NCBI RefSeq assembly: GCF_040438645.1
Contig: NZ_CP159253.1
Coordinates: forward strand, 5,508,501 to 5,572,500
Source of the DNA: Mesorhizobium sp. WSM2240
Lineage (GTDB): Bacteria > Pseudomonadota > Alphaproteobacteria > Rhizobiales > Rhizobiaceae
Direction of reading: 5' to 3'
Length of the DNA: 64,000 nucleotides
The first letter of the stretch is position 1. Each line of letters starts with the position of its first letter. Made by a program: the position numbers and the translations under genes. Below are positions 54,733 to 64,000 of the stretch, in pieces. Under the pieces are notes generated by a model. The model was not told where the DNA came from. It ran no database searches and saw nothing but the letters and a program-made list of their open reading frames with translations.

Positions 54733-55056
54733 ATGCTCAACCGTATTCTGCTCGTCGCCGTCGTTGTCCCGATCGCGATCATCCTGATCGCGCTCGCGGT
54801 CGCCAACCGCGCGCCGGCCGCCTTCACCCTCGACCCGTTCAACCCCGGCAATCCGGCGCTGACGGTGCAATTGCCGCTATTCTTCCTTCTGTTTGCCGCG
54901 CTGGCGCTCGGCATGATCATAGGCAGCGTCGCTACATGGTTTCGGCAGGGGCGCTACCGCAAGCTGGCGCGCCAGCGCGCACGCGAGGCCGAATTGCTGC
55001 GCGAGGCGGCGCCCCGCCCCGCCAGCCCCAACGCGCCGTCACTGCCGAGCCAGTGA
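54733..55056 (+). CDS. LapA-domain (DUF1049) membrane protein
   Basis: 107 residues. Two membrane helices (about 5-25 and 45-67; LFFLLFAALALGMIIGSVATWF) are followed by a basic coiled-coil tail (YRKLARQRAREAELLREA). Same arrangement as LapA/YciS-type inner-membrane proteins that work with lipopolysaccharide assembly factors; here downstream of ihfB, a common linkage. Precise role unknown. Confidence 0.85.
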   Translation: MLNRILLVAVVVPIAIILIALAVANRAPAAFTLDPFNPGNPALTVQLPLFFLLFAALALGMIIGSVATWFRQGRYRKLARQRAREAELLREAAPRPASPNAPSLPSQ

Positions 55057-55090
55057 GACTTCTCCGGCGCAACCGAGACAGGACAGACAA

Positions 55091-56053
55091 ATGATGACAA
55101 TTTCGGCCGGCGAAGTCGACCGGGCGCTGACCTTTCCGGGGCTGGTGGAGACGCTCCGCACCGCCTTCCGGGAAGGCGCGGTGCAACCGGTGCGCCATCA
55201 CCACACGATCGAGCGCCCCACGGGTGCGGCCTCGACGTTGCTCCTGATGCCGGCCTGGACCGACTTCAACGCAGCCCATGCCAAAGGCGGCCATATCGGC
55301 GTCAAGATTGTCACCGTCTCGCCCGACAACAACGCCATCCAGAAGCCGGCCGTGATGGGGCTCTACCTGCTCCTCGACGGGATAACCGGCGAACCGCAGG
55401 CGCTGATCGACGGTCAGCGGCTGACGCAATGGCGCACCGCCTGCGCCTCGGCGCTCGCCTCCAGCTACCTCGCCCGCGAGGCCGCCTCGAAGCTGCTCGT
55501 CGTCGGGGCGGGCGCATTGTCGCCTTTCCTGGCCAGGGCGCATTCGGCCGTGCGTCCGATCCGCGAGATCAGGATCTGGAACCGCACCCAGGCTAACGCC
55601 GAAAAAGTCGCGGCGGAGCTTCGTTCGGAGGGTCTTCCGGCCGCGGCAGCCGGCGATCTTGACGCCGCCCTCGGCGACGCCGATATCATCTCCTCGGCGA
55701 CGATTTCGACCACGCCGCTCATCAAGGGCGCGATGCTGAAGCCCGGCGCGCATGTCGACCTGGTCGGCGGCTTCACGCCGATGATGCGCGAAAGCGACGA
55801 CGACGCGATCCGCCGCGCCCGGGTCTATGTCGACACCCGCGCCGGCGCGACCAAGGAGGCCGGCGACATCGTCCAGCCGCTGGTGTCGGGCGTATTGTCG
55901 AAGGACGCGATCGTCGCCGACCTGCACGAACTGGCGCGCGGTGAGAAAAAGGGCCGCGAGACAGTGGACGAGATCACGCTGTTCAAGTCGGTCGGGGCGG
56001 CGCTGGAGGACCTTGCGGCGGGGATCGCGGTGTACAAGGCTGTGAAGGGCTGA
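55091..56053 (+). CDS. Ornithine cyclodeaminase/mu-crystallin family protein
   Basis: 320 residues. An NAD(P)-binding Rossmann domain starts at KLLVVGAGALSPFLARAH (about 138-155) between two halves of the dimerisation/catalytic domain. GHIGVKIVTVSPDNN and the substrate loop ALIDGQRLTQWRTACASALAS are family motifs. The family includes ornithine cyclodeaminase and alanine or ketimine reductases. The exact substrate cannot be read from sequence. ATG preceded by GACAGGACAGAC, a weak ribosome site. Confidence 0.9.
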   Translation: MMTISAGEVDRALTFPGLVETLRTAFREGAVQPVRHHHTIERPTGAASTLLLMPAWTDFNAAHAKGGHIGVKIVTVSPDNNAIQKPAVMGLYLLLDGITGEPQALIDGQRLTQWRTACASALASSYLAREAASKLLVVGAGALSPFLARAHSAVRPIREIRIWNRTQANAEKVAAELRSEGLPAAAAGDLDAALGDADIISSATISTTPLIKGAMLKPGAHVDLVGGFTPMMRESDDDAIRRARVYVDTRAGATKEAGDIVQPLVSGVLSKDAIVADLHELARGEKKGRETVDEITLFKSVGAALEDLAAGIAVYKAVKG

Positions 56054-56631
56054 AGACGGCGGGTTCGTGCGCCGTGCCTGAACAAGCGTCCGCCACCGGC
56101 GCCGTTGATCCTCCCCCGTTTGCGGGCAGGGCGATCGCATATTGAACATGCTTGCAGGCGGGCCACGGTGGCCGCCTGTTCTGCATCGCTTTTGACTGCC
56201 GATAGATCGAGGAACGAGCGGAGAGTGTCGGGAATCCATGCCTCGCCGTAGAGGACACCAGAATCCCCTCAGACATGGGCACCCGGTTCGCTCGCATCTG
56301 GTTTGCAGCCATATGCGATTGCCCTCCTCGGACCCCGAAGGCGGTGGAGCGGGCGGGCCGCGAACCACTCTTCACGTGTCGATACGGAGCCGCCGCCCCT
56401 CCGATGTGGACAAACCCATCGCCAACAGCGGAAATAACGCTGTCATTTCAATGGCTGGCGAGAAAAATACGCGAAATTTGCGCCTCACCCCTGCCCCCTC
56501 CCGCATAGTCACCGGCAGTTTCTCCCGCGGGAACACCGGTCGCGACGGTGATCTGTGGGGAGGAACCGGCGCCTCCGGCGCATGGCTAACGTGGCCATGC
56601 GCCCGGGCAGGTTCCGTCCTGTATAGACCGA
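56054..56631. other. Intergenic region with a hairpin and no gene
   Basis: About 580 bases without a supported gene; the long open frames have no family resemblance. An imperfect 7-12 bp hairpin (CAGGCGG...CCGCCTG, about 56155-56178) lies 100 bases after the cyclodeaminase and may end its transcript. The far end adjoins the IS481 remnant. Confidence 0.5.
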
Positions 56632-56841
56632 GAGAGCTCCCGTTCGATGCCCGCCGCCTTGCTGCCGCCCGAATACGACGCCGAGGCTCAGGTCCGCACC
56701 GCCGACGCCAAGGGCCGCATCCACTTCGCCGGCCACAGACTATACTGCTCCTTAGCCTTCGCCGCAAAGCGCCTGGCCTTGCTTCCAACCGACCAGGACG
56801 GCCTGTTCGAGCTGTGCTACCGTCCCGTGAGCGAAAGAAAT
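56632..56841 (+). mobile_element. IS481-family transposase, C-terminal fragment
   Basis: The frame through 56647 reads LPPEYDAEAQVRTADAKGRI, then HFAGHRLYCSLAFAAKRLAL and PTDQDGLFELCYRP. This is the C-terminal beta-rich part of IS481-type transposases (typical form LPP.EY....QVRKV...G.I.F.GR). The catalytic DDE core is missing. It is open to the next gene, but that fusion is accidental. Confidence 0.7.
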
Positions 56842-56925
56842 CCAGCGTGGCAACGGAGAAGCTTGTGCAAATCACCTCCAGCCCTCTGCGGGAACCTGCT
56901 CCACACCATGGCGTTGGGCGCTATC

Positions 56926-57414
56926 ATGACCATCCGCACGCCTCTCGTCATATGGTCGGTGCTGACCGCGACCATCGCCGCGCTCAGCCTCGGGCCTTCC
57001 TTTGCCCATGTGCTGGAATCGCTGCCGCGGCTGACGCAATGGTCGCCGGAACTGTGGCGCGAGGCCACCGTGTTCAACGCCCAGTTCTGGCTGTTCGCTG
57101 CCGTCGGCGCGCCCCTCGACCTGTCGGCGCTCGCCTTCCCGGCGATCCTCGCCTTCATGCTGCGGCGCAACCGACCGGCGTTCTACTTCGCAATCGCGGC
57201 GGCGCTGCTCTACGCCGCCTCGCTCGCGGCATGGTTCCTGCTCGTCGCACCGGCGAATTCGGTGCTCGCCACATGGAGTCCCGGGCCGATCCCGGAGAAT
57301 TTCGACGCGATCCGGCTGCGCTGGGAAACCGGGCACATGGCGGTCGCGGCGATCAAGCTCGTCGGCTTCGTCATGATCGCGCTTACGCTGGTCTCGATCC
57401 GCCGCAGTGACTAG
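56926..57414 (+). CDS. DUF1772-like four-helix membrane protein
   Basis: 162 residues from the ATG at 56926 (an ATG at 56908 is also open). Four hydrophobic segments are predicted (about 6-28, 50-72, 83-103 and 133-155). RWETGHMAVAAIKLVGFVMIAL at the C-terminus resembles the closing helix of DUF1772/anthrone-oxygenase-like proteins. Assignment is tentative; function unknown. Preceded by the IS481 remnant. Confidence 0.65.
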   Translation: MTIRTPLVIWSVLTATIAALSLGPSFAHVLESLPRLTQWSPELWREATVFNAQFWLFAAVGAPLDLSALAFPAILAFMLRRNRPAFYFAIAAALLYAASLAAWFLLVAPANSVLATWSPGPIPENFDAIRLRWETGHMAVAAIKLVGFVMIALTLVSIRRSD

Positions 57415-57479
57415 CCTTTGTTGCGCCGCCGCATGCGCTGTGCCAAAAGCGGCCCGATGCCGCCGGGAGACGCCTCTTC

Positions 57480-58523
57480 TTGAAACCTTCGCGTGACAAA
57501 CGCCGCGAGAGACGCCCGGAGCGCGAGCGGCCGAAGCCCGCCGCGGTTCGCTCGGAGCCGCGCCCGGCGCCGAAAATCGAGGAACCGGCCGCCAGGCCGC
57601 GCGTGCTTGCCCGCCGCGTAGGCGCGCTTCCGGCCGAAAGGCTGCCGGTCATCCTCGAAGTCGCGCCCAATGCCGACTATGCGCTGATCGACAGCGGCGG
57701 CGGCGAGAAACTCGAGCAATACGGCCCCTACCGCATCGTGCGGCCCGAAGGCCAGGCGATCTGGCAAAAGGCGCTGCAGGCCCGCGATTGGCAGCAGGCG
57801 GACGCCATCTTCACCGGCGACACCGACGAGGGAGGCGTGGGCCGCTGGCGCTTTCCGAAAACGCCGCTCGGCGAGACATGGCCGATGCGCCATGACGGCA
57901 TCGATTACGTCGGCCGCTTCACCTCGTTCCGGCATGTCGGCGTCTTTCCCGAGCAGGCCTCGCACTGGGACCATATGGCCGGGTTGATCCGCGACGCGAA
58001 ACGTCCCGTGAAGGTGCTCAATCTGTTCGGCTATACAGGACTGGCGTCGCTGGTCGCCGCCCGCGCCGGCGCGGAAGTGACCCATGTCGACGCGTCGAAA
58101 AAGGCGATCGGCTGGGCCCGCGAAAACCAGCAGATGGCGAGGCTTTCCGACAAGCCGATCCGCTGGATCGTCGACGACGCGATGAAATTCGCCGAGCGCG
58201 AGGAGCGCCGCGGCAATGGGTACGACATCATATTGTTCGATCCGCCGGCCTATGGCCGCGGGCCGAAGGGCGAGGTCTGGCAATTGTTCGAGGATCTGCC
58301 GGGGCTGGCTGATATCTGCCGCGCGATTCTGACCCCAAAGCCGCTGGCCGTGGTGCTCACCGCCTATTCGATCCGAGCTTCGTTCTTTTCGATCCACGCG
58401 CTGATGCGCGACACGTTTGCCGGCATGGGCGGGACCGTCGAATCCGGCGAGCTCGTTATCCGCGAGAAGGCCGCCGGTCGGGCGCTTTCCACCTCGCTGT
58501 TCTCGCGCTGGGTGGCTCAATGA
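57480..58523 (+). CDS. Class I SAM-dependent rRNA methyltransferase (RlmI/RlmK-like)
   Basis: 347 residues, TTG start. A long basic, disordered N-terminus (about 1-45, RRERRPERERPKP) is followed by the substrate part and a Rossmann methyltransferase core. Motif I is VLNLFGYTGLASLVAARAGA and the catalytic-type motif IV is IILFDPPAYGRG. Members methylate 23S rRNA cytosine or guanine. The exact site is not determinable. The stop overlaps the next gene by four bases (ATGA). Confidence 0.88.
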   Translation: MKPSRDKRRERRPERERPKPAAVRSEPRPAPKIEEPAARPRVLARRVGALPAERLPVILEVAPNADYALIDSGGGEKLEQYGPYRIVRPEGQAIWQKALQARDWQQADAIFTGDTDEGGVGRWRFPKTPLGETWPMRHDGIDYVGRFTSFRHVGVFPEQASHWDHMAGLIRDAKRPVKVLNLFGYTGLASLVAARAGAEVTHVDASKKAIGWARENQQMARLSDKPIRWIVDDAMKFAEREERRGNGYDIILFDPPAYGRGPKGEVWQLFEDLPGLADICRAILTPKPLAVVLTAYSIRASFFSIHALMRDTFAGMGGTVESGELVIREKAAGRALSTSLFSRWVAQ

Positions 58524-59371
58524 GTGAACGCCACGGCGCGCCGGGCCAGGTCAAGGAGGTCACCAGCCTCGCCAATCCGCTGATCAAGGATATCAAGGCG
58601 CTGGCGCTGAAGAAATTCCGGGACCAGCAGCATGCCTTCATGGCGGAAGGACTGAAGCTGGTGATAGACGCGCTCGATCTCGGCTGGTCGATCAAGACGC
58701 TGGTCTTCGCCAAGGCCGGGCGCGGCAACGCAGCAATCGAGAAGGTTGCGGCGCGCACGGTCGCTGCCGGCGGTACGGTGCTGGAAGTTTCGGAAAAAGT
58801 GCTGACGGCGATCACCCGCCGCGACAATCCGCAAATGGTGGTCGGCGTCTTTGCGCAGCGCCTCATGCCGCTAAAGGATATCCAGCCGAAGAGCGGTGAC
58901 GTCTGGGTAGCGCTCGACCGGGTGCGCGATCCAGGCAATCTCGGTACGGTGATCCGTACCGTCGACGCAGTCGGTGCGAGCGGCGTCATCCTGGTCGGCG
59001 AAACCACCGATCCCTTCGCGGTCGAGACCGTGCGGGCGACCATGGGCTCGATCTTCGCCGTGCCGGTAGCGCGTGCGACGGTTGAGGCTTTCCTTGCCTG
59101 GCGCAAGGGATTCCCCGGCCTCGTAGCAGGCACCCATCTGAAGGGCGCGGTCGACTATCGTTCCGTGGATTACTCCGGCCGCCCGGTCGTGCTCCTGATG
59201 GGCAACGAGCAGCAGGGGCTGCCGGACGAACTCACCAATGCCTGCGACAAGCTCCTGCGCATCCCGCAGGCCGGGCGCGCCGATTCGCTCAATCTGGCTG
59301 TCGCCACAGGAGTCATGCTGTTCGAGATCAGGCGCGGCGCATTGAAGCTGGGCGCGGAGGATTCGCAGTGA
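58520..59371 (+). CDS. TrmH/SpoU-family RNA methyltransferase
   Basis: 283 residues with an N-terminal substrate-binding domain (about 1-115) and a SPOUT knot: motif 1 ALDRVRDPGNLGTVIRT, motif 2 VLLMGNEQQGLPDEL, motif 3 RIPQAGRADSLNLAVATGV. It makes a 2'-O-methyl in rRNA or tRNA. Translationally coupled to the genes on both sides (four-base overlaps), so two RNA methyltransferases and lspA form one unit. Confidence 0.93.
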   Translation: MSERHGAPGQVKEVTSLANPLIKDIKALALKKFRDQQHAFMAEGLKLVIDALDLGWSIKTLVFAKAGRGNAAIEKVAARTVAAGGTVLEVSEKVLTAITRRDNPQMVVGVFAQRLMPLKDIQPKSGDVWVALDRVRDPGNLGTVIRTVDAVGASGVILVGETTDPFAVETVRATMGSIFAVPVARATVEAFLAWRKGFPGLVAGTHLKGAVDYRSVDYSGRPVVLLMGNEQQGLPDELTNACDKLLRIPQAGRADSLNLAVATGVMLFEIRRGALKLGAEDSQ

Positions 59372-59862
59372 ATTTCAGGTCGCTTGCACCCTATGCCGGC
59401 CTCATCGTGGCCGCCGTCGCGCTCGATCAGTGGATAAAGCGGCTGGTCGAAACCGGGCTTGTCCTGCACGAGCAGGTCGACGTCCTGCCCTTTCTGGCGC
59501 TCTACCGCACCTACAATACCGGCGTCGCCTTCTCCATGTTCGAATGGGTCGGCGATAAAGGACTGATGGCGCTATCGGTGGCGGTCATCGCCTTCGTGCT
59601 GTTTCTGGCAAAGCGGACGGAACCCGATCAGGTCATGGCGCGGATCGGCTTTTGCCTGATCATCGGCGGCGCGATCGGCAATCTCATCGACCGCGCCATC
59701 TATGGCCATGTCATCGACTACATTTATTTCCACACGCCGGTCTGGTCCTTCGCCGTGTTCAACCTCGCCGACGCCTTCATTTCGGTCGGCGCGTTCATCG
59801 TAGTGCTGGATGAATTCCTCAACTGGCGCAACGAAAAGCCGGTGGGACCTTCGGACGATTGA
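59368..59862 (+). CDS. lspA: Lipoprotein signal peptidase
   Basis: 164 residues with four membrane helices. The catalytic aspartates lie in [16 protein letters not shown] and [11 protein letters not shown]. It cleaves prolipoproteins in the inner membrane. The start is GTG inside the preceding stop (GTGA). No alternative ATG fits the family N-terminus. Confidence 0.95.
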   Translation: MNFRSLAPYAGLIVAAVALDQWIKRLVETGLVLHEQVDVLPFLALYRTYNTGVAFSMFEWVGDKGLMALSVAVIAFVLFLAKRTEPDQVMARIGFCLIIGGAIGNLIDRAIYGHVIDYIYFHTPVWSFAVFNLADAFISVGAFIVVLDEFLNWRNEKPVGPSDD

Positions 59863-59921
59863 TTTTGCTGGGCGGCAACCACAAGGTCGCACCGAAATCC
59901 ACTACAGACGAGGAGAGAAAA

Positions 59922-60911
59922 ATGCCCGAAACCTTCAAAGCCATCCTCGTTTCGCGCGGCGAAGACAAGAAGCAGTCGGTCGCGGTCACCGAGATTTCCG
60001 AAAACGAGCTGATGGAAGGCGACGTAACGGTCGCCGTCGAGGCGACGACGGTCAACTACAAGGACGGGCTGGCGATTACCGGCAAGGCGCCGGTAATCCG
60101 GCGCTTTCCGCTGGTGCCGGGCATCGACTTCGCCGGCACTGTCCTGGAATCCTCCAATCCCGAATGGAAGAAGGGCGACAAGGTCGTCCTTAATGGCTGG
60201 GGCGTCGGCGAAACCCATCACGGCGCCTATGCCGAGCGCGCCCGCGTCAAGGGCGAGTGGCTGGTGCCCCTGCCCGAAGGCATGAGCCCGCGCGACGCCA
60301 TGGCGGTCGGCACTGCCGGCTATACGGCCATGCTTTGCGTCATGGCGCTGGAGCGCCACGGCATCACGCCTGATCGTGGGCCGGTGGTGGTGACTGGGGC
60401 TGCCGGTGGCGTCGGTTCGGTAGCTATCTCGCTCCTTTCCAGGCTCGGCTATCGCGTCATTGCCGCCACCGGCCGGACCGCAGAGGAAGCCTATTTGCGC
60501 GATCTGGGTGCGGCCGAAATCATTTCGCGCGACGAGCTTTCCGGGCCGGCCAAGCCTCTCGCCAAGGAGCGTTGGGCCGGCGGTGTCGACGCGGTCGGCA
60601 GCCACACGCTGGCCAATGTTCTGTCGATGACCAATTACGGCGGCGCGGTCGCCGCCTGCGGCCTGGCGCAAGGTATGGACCTGCCAGCCAGTGTCGCCCC
60701 TTTCATCCTGCGCGGCGTATCGCTGCTCGGCATCGATTCTGTGATGGCGCCAAGGGAACTCCGTCTCGAAGCCTGGCGGCGGATCGCCTCCGAACTCGAC
60801 CACGCCAAGCTTGCGGCGCTGGCGACGACGATCGGCTTCGACGGCATCATCGACGCCGCTCACCGGATCATGGACGGAACCGTCAGGGGCCGTGTCGTCG
60901 TCGAGGTGTGA
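59922..60911 (+). CDS. acuI: MDR oxidoreductase, AcuI/YhdH type (acrylyl-CoA reductase)
   Basis: 329 residues of the zinc-free medium-chain dehydrogenase/reductase family. NADPH-binding [18 protein letters not shown] is at about 148-165. The subfamily shows [18 protein letters not shown] and [16 protein letters not shown]. The AcuI/YhdH group reduces acrylyl-CoA to propionyl-CoA. AGGAG lies eight bases before the ATG. It converges with nhaA, 15 bases apart. Confidence 0.85.
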   Translation: MPETFKAILVSRGEDKKQSVAVTEISENELMEGDVTVAVEATTVNYKDGLAITGKAPVIRRFPLVPGIDFAGTVLESSNPEWKKGDKVVLNGWGVGETHHGAYAERARVKGEWLVPLPEGMSPRDAMAVGTAGYTAMLCVMALERHGITPDRGPVVVTGAAGGVGSVAISLLSRLGYRVIAATGRTAEEAYLRDLGAAEIISRDELSGPAKPLAKERWAGGVDAVGSHTLANVLSMTNYGGAVAACGLAQGMDLPASVAPFILRGVSLLGIDSVMAPRELRLEAWRRIASELDHAKLAALATTIGFDGIIDAAHRIMDGTVRGRVVVEV

Positions 60912-60926
60912 GCCGGGCGGCGGCAA

Positions 60927-62108
60927 TCAGGGCTGTTTGGGAAAATCGGCCTTGGTCAGACGCAGAATCAGCCAGCCGACCAGACCGGCGGCGGTCGAGC
61001 CCAGGAGCACGCCGAACTTCGTCTCGTCCTGCAGTCGGGCCGAATCGGGGAAAGCCAGCAACCCGATAAATAGGCTCATCGTGAAGCCAATGCCGCAAAG
61101 CACGGCCACGCCGTAGAGGTGCGACCACGAGGCGTACCGCGGCATGTCGGCAAACTTCAGCCGGATCGCCAGCCAGGCAAAGCCGAAGACGCCGATCTGC
61201 TTCCCGGCGAAGAGGCCTAGGGCGATGCCGAGCGGCACCGGTTCCGCCAGCTTAGCGAAGGTGAGGCCGGCGAAGGATACGCCGGCATTGGCGAAACCGA
61301 AGACCGGAACGATCACGAACGCGACCCATCGCGCGAGCGCGTGCTCGAGTCGGTGCAGCGGCGATTCCGGATGATCGCCGGTCGAGACTTTCAGCGGTAC
61401 GAACAGCGCCAGTGCGACGCCCGCAAGCGTCGCGTGGACGCCCGACTTCATCACGAAGAACCAGAGCACCGCGCCCACGACCAGATAGGGCGCAAGATGC
61501 TTGACGCCGGTCCTGTTGAGCGCTGCCAGAACGAGTAGCGTCGCGGCCGCAAGACCGAGCATCAGCGGCGAAAGTTCGGCTGTGTAGAAGACCGCGATGA
61601 TCAGAACCGCGCCGAGATCATCCAGGATGGCCAGCGCCGTCAGGAAGATTTTCAGCGAGATGGGCACGCGCGGACCGAGCAGCGACAGCACGCCGAGCGC
61701 AAAGGCGATGTCGGTCGCCGAAGGTATTGCCCAGCCGCGCAACTGCTCCGGGTTACCCCAGCTCAACGCGATATAGATCGCGGCCGGCACGACCATGCCG
61801 CCAAGCGCGGCAATGCCGGGCAGGACGCGGCGCGACCAGGTCGCAAGCTGCCCGTCCAGGAATTCGCGCTTAATTTCGAGCCCCACCAACAGGAAGAACA
61901 CCGCCATCAGCGCATCGTTGATCCAGTGCAGCACCGACAGGCCGAAGACATAGCGGTGCAGGACGTCGAAATAGAGCGGCGCCAGTGGCGAATTGGCGAT
62001 CAGCAGCGCCAGGGCGGCGACGAACATCAGCGTCAGCCCGCCTGACGCCTCGCTGTCGAGGAAGGACCGGAGAATCGATGGAGCACGGATCGGGATTTTT
62101 GTCTGCAT
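60927..62108 (-). CDS. nhaA: Na+/H+ antiporter NhaA
   Basis: 393 residues with twelve membrane helices. The proton/sodium aspartate pair is in [39 protein letters not shown] text is present as [17 protein letters not shown]. The pH-sensing loop [19 protein letters not shown] is intact. It exchanges cytoplasmic Na+ for protons. The ATG at 62108 gives the normal start; an extra upstream stretch is open. Confidence 0.95.
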   Translation of the reverse strand: MQTKIPIRAPSILRSFLDSEASGGLTLMFVAALALLIANSPLAPLYFDVLHRYVFGLSVLHWINDALMAVFFLLVGLEIKREFLDGQLATWSRRVLPGIAALGGMVVPAAIYIALSWGNPEQLRGWAIPSATDIAFALGVLSLLGPRVPISLKIFLTALAILDDLGAVLIIAVFYTAELSPLMLGLAAATLLVLAALNRTGVKHLAPYLVVGAVLWFFVMKSGVHATLAGVALALFVPLKVSTGDHPESPLHRLEHALARWVAFVIVPVFGFANAGVSFAGLTFAKLAEPVPLGIALGLFAGKQIGVFGFAWLAIRLKFADMPRYASWSHLYGVAVLCGIGFTMSLFIGLLAFPDSARLQDETKFGVLLGSTAAGLVGWLILRLTKADFPKQP

Positions 62109-62256
62109 GACCCCACATTCCACAAATCGAGCGGCGCCTCAACCGGAAGTATGAAGATGTACCTGCGTCAAACTGCGGGACCGATAGCGGCATACCGCTA
62201 AAATTCGAACGATCGTCCAAAAGCTTCTCTAAGCACTATCTGCCTATGAATGGGCC

Positions 62257-64000
62257 ATGATCGCGGGATTGGACGAAGACAGGCGGATACGGGGGGTGGA
62301 CCGCGCTGCCGGCGGGGGGCAGGCAGCGCAAACACGCAGCCATATCGCCGCACCGCCGCTCGAGCCTGCGCTTCCGCCGAAGCGCTTTCGCGCGCTGGCC
62401 TATGCCACCCTTGTCGCCGTCGTGATGCTTGCGGGCCTGGCCCGGTTGACCGGTGCACCGATTTTCATCAGCCTGTGCCTGCTCGCCACCGCCGCAGCCG
62501 GTCTTTTCGTTCTGCTGCGCAGCTATCGCGCCGAAAGGGAAACCGCCTCGATCATCGACAAGCGGGTCGCGCAGAGCCGCGCCGAGATCGAGACGCTTGC
62601 CGACCAGATGTGGGAGCTGCAGGAAAGCGAGGAGCGCTTTCATGGGCTGATCGACGCGCTCGGCGACCTAGTCGTGCACCGCGACCGCGACGGACGCGTC
62701 GTCTACGCCAACAAAGTATTCGCCGAACTGATCGGCATGGAGGCGCGCGATCTCTACGGCCAGACACTGTCGGAGCTCGGCATCGAGGTCGGCGTCGTGC
62801 CCGACGCGGCGTTCTCCGACGGCGAGTGCCTGAGTTCGACCGATGTCGCTATCCAGGCGCCGGGCGGGACGCGCTGGTTTTCCTGGATCGAACTCTCTGT
62901 GCGCGACAAGGCCAGCAAGAGCGTCTCGCACCGGGCGATCGCCCGCGACATCACCGCGCGCAAACGTGCCGAGACGGCGCTGATCAACGCCCGCGAGCGC
63001 GCCGAGCATGCGAGCCAGGCCAAGTCGCGCTTCCTGGCGACTGTAAGCCACGAGATCCGCACGCCGATGAACGGCATCATGGGCATGGCCAAGCTCCTGG
63101 CCGACACCAAGCTTTCGCCGGAGCAGCGCACCTATGTCGGCGCGGTCTCGACTTCGGCCAGTGCGCTTCTGGCCCTGATCGAAGACCTCCTCGACTATTC
63201 GAAAATCGAGGCCGGGCGATTCGAGCCCGAGCCTCAGCCCATGTCGCCGCGCGATCTCACCGAAAACGTGGTCGAGTTGCTGGCGTCGCGCGCCTTCGCC
63301 AAGAATATCGGTTTGGGCTGCCATGTCGCGCCCGAAGTGCCGCACATGATCACCGCCGATCCCGGACGCGTCCGGCAGGTGCTGCTCAACCTCATCGGCA
63401 ATGCGATAAAGTTCACCGATGCCGGCGGCGTGCTGGTTACCGTTAGCCGTTCCGGCACCGGGCGCTCCGGCATGATCCGCTTTTCCGTCGCCGATACCGG
63501 TCCTGGTCTGCGCCAGGCGGACACCGAGCGGATATTCGAGGAATTCGAGCAGGCCGACGGCACGTCGACCCGTGCCCATGGCGGCGCCGGCCTCGGGCTT
63601 GCCATTTCCAAGCGGATCGTCAATTCGATGGGCGGCTCGATTTCCGTCACAAGCGAATACGGCGCCGGTTCCGAATTCTCCTTCGAGATCCCGGCGGCGG
63701 CGGCCACGGAAGCCCAGCAGGCGCGCGGCACCGTGCTTTCCGGACACCGTGCCGTTATTCTTTCGAAAAACACTGTCGAGGCCGAAGCGATCGCCTGCAC
63801 CATCCGCGCCCATGGCGGCTCGGCCGAGATCGCCGCGACTGTGGAGCAGGCGACCGCCTTCGCCGGCCATTGCGACGCCCTGCTTGTCGACGCCGCTCTC
63901 GAAGCGGGCGACGGCCGCGTGCTCAAGCGCCTGCGTCAGGTGGGGTTTACGGCGGGCGAGGCGATCACGCTGATCGCGCCGACCGACCGAGGCATGCTCG
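62257..64000 (+). CDS. PAS-domain hybrid sensor histidine kinase (3' end beyond window)
   Basis: 581 codons to the window edge, no stop reached. Two membrane helices (about 46-62 and 68-88) are followed by a coiled coil and a PAS domain (about 128-245, [23 protein letters not shown]). The HisKA phosphoacceptor is H265 in [14 protein letters not shown], and the HATPase domain has [17 protein letters not shown] and [10 protein letters not shown] receiver-like domain begins near 492. It starts AVILSKNT instead of the usual acidic pair, but keeps a DALLVD aspartate. The ATG is preceded by ATGGGCC with no strong ribosome site. Confidence 0.9.
   Translation, partial: MIAGLDEDRRIRGVDRAAGGGQAAQTRSHIAAPPLEPALPPKRFRALAYATLVAVVMLAGLARLTGAPIFISLCLLATAAAGLFVLLRSYRAERETASIIDKRVAQSRAEIETLADQMWELQESEERFHGLIDALGDLVVHRDRDGRVVYANKVFAELIGMEARDLYGQTLSELGIEVGVVPDAAFSDGECLSSTDVAIQAPGGTRWFSWIELSVRDKASKSVSHRAIARDITARKRAETALINARERAEHASQAKSRFLATVSHEIRTPMNGIMGMAKLLADTKLSPEQRTYVGAVSTSASALLALIEDLLDYSKIEAGRFEPEPQPMSPRDLTENVVELLASRAFAKNIGLGCHVAPEVPHMITADPGRVRQVLLNLIGNAIKFTDAGGVLVTVSRSGTGRSGMIRFSVADTGPGLRQADTERIFEEFEQADGTSTRAHGGAGLGLAISKRIVNSMGGSISVTSEYGAGSEFSFEIPAAAATEAQQARGTVLSGHRAVILSKNTVEAEAIACTIRAHGGSAEIAATVEQATAFAGHCDALLVDAALEAGDGRVLKRLRQVGFTAGEAITLIAPTDRGML

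Noticed and set aside
56238..57410. 390-residue gene on the plus strand
   Set aside because: Overlaps both the IS481 remnant and the DUF1772-like gene in a different frame, with Arg/Pro-rich shadow composition.

Overview
The window is chromosomal DNA of a high-GC alphaproteobacterium, most likely a member of the Rhizobiales close to Mesorhizobium and the Phyllobacteriaceae. This rests on gene content and order: lptC-lptA-lptB-rpoN-hpf-ptsN, Hsp20 followed by a DUF1150 gene, ubiE-ubiB-coaBC, a BMP-type nucleoside transporter, and a rhizobial-style palindrome beside a tRNA gene. It is an inference from the sequence, not a database match. No CRISPR array, rRNA or intact insertion sequence was seen. 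Start codons were chosen by Shine-Dalgarno match, family N-terminus and overlap with neighbours; several are GTG or TTG.

Layout. 1-6.5 kb: a membrane protein, then a tightly packed leftward five-gene operon (dimethylformamidase-like hydrolase, class III aminotransferase, BKACE enzyme, GNAT acetyltransferase, acetylpolyamine-type deacetylase) that looks like an uncharacterised amide/amine catabolic route. 6.6-10.5 kb: ubiE, ubiB and a coaBC gene fused in frame to a complete FitA-like antitoxin. 10.6-24.4 kb: nucleoside uptake and salvage (add, upp, deoA, punA, cdd, two permeases, an ATPase and a distant binding protein), with a serine-for-cysteine isochorismatase-like protein inside the transporter operon. 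24.6-25.7 kb: msrA and a small membrane protein.

26-32 kb is an accessory, partly decayed stretch beginning at tRNA-Ser(GGA). It holds an AraC-type pseudogene with three frameshifts, two related 41-bp repeats, a DUF1810 gene whose start region is duplicated 845 bp away, a DUF763 gene and a Xre/RES toxin-antitoxin pair. 32-40 kb: selO, then a stand-alone PycTM-like membrane protein divergent from a FecR/TPR/beta-barrel outer-membrane protein that is translationally coupled to a CHASE2 nucleotide cyclase. This trio is my best candidate for an undescribed envelope-to-cytoplasm signalling system.

40-48 kb: small enzymes and repair genes (two acetyltransferase or OmdA-type proteins, nth, an Ada-like protein), ribokinase, a LysE exporter, a nucleoside hydrolase, and Hsp20 with a ROSE-like RNA thermometer. 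48-53 kb: ptsN, hpf, rpoN and the lptBAC genes. 53-62 kb: sppA, ihfB, an ornithine cyclodeaminase-family gene, an IS481 transposase remnant, two RNA methyltransferases, lspA, an AcuI-like reductase and nhaA. The window ends inside a hybrid histidine kinase with a degenerate receiver domain.

Nucleoside metabolism ties distant parts together. The BMP/ABC system imports nucleosides, add, cdd, deoA and punA deaminate and phosphorolyse them, upp salvages uracil, and the nucleoside hydrolase with ribokinase gives a second, hydrolytic route to ribose 5-phosphate.
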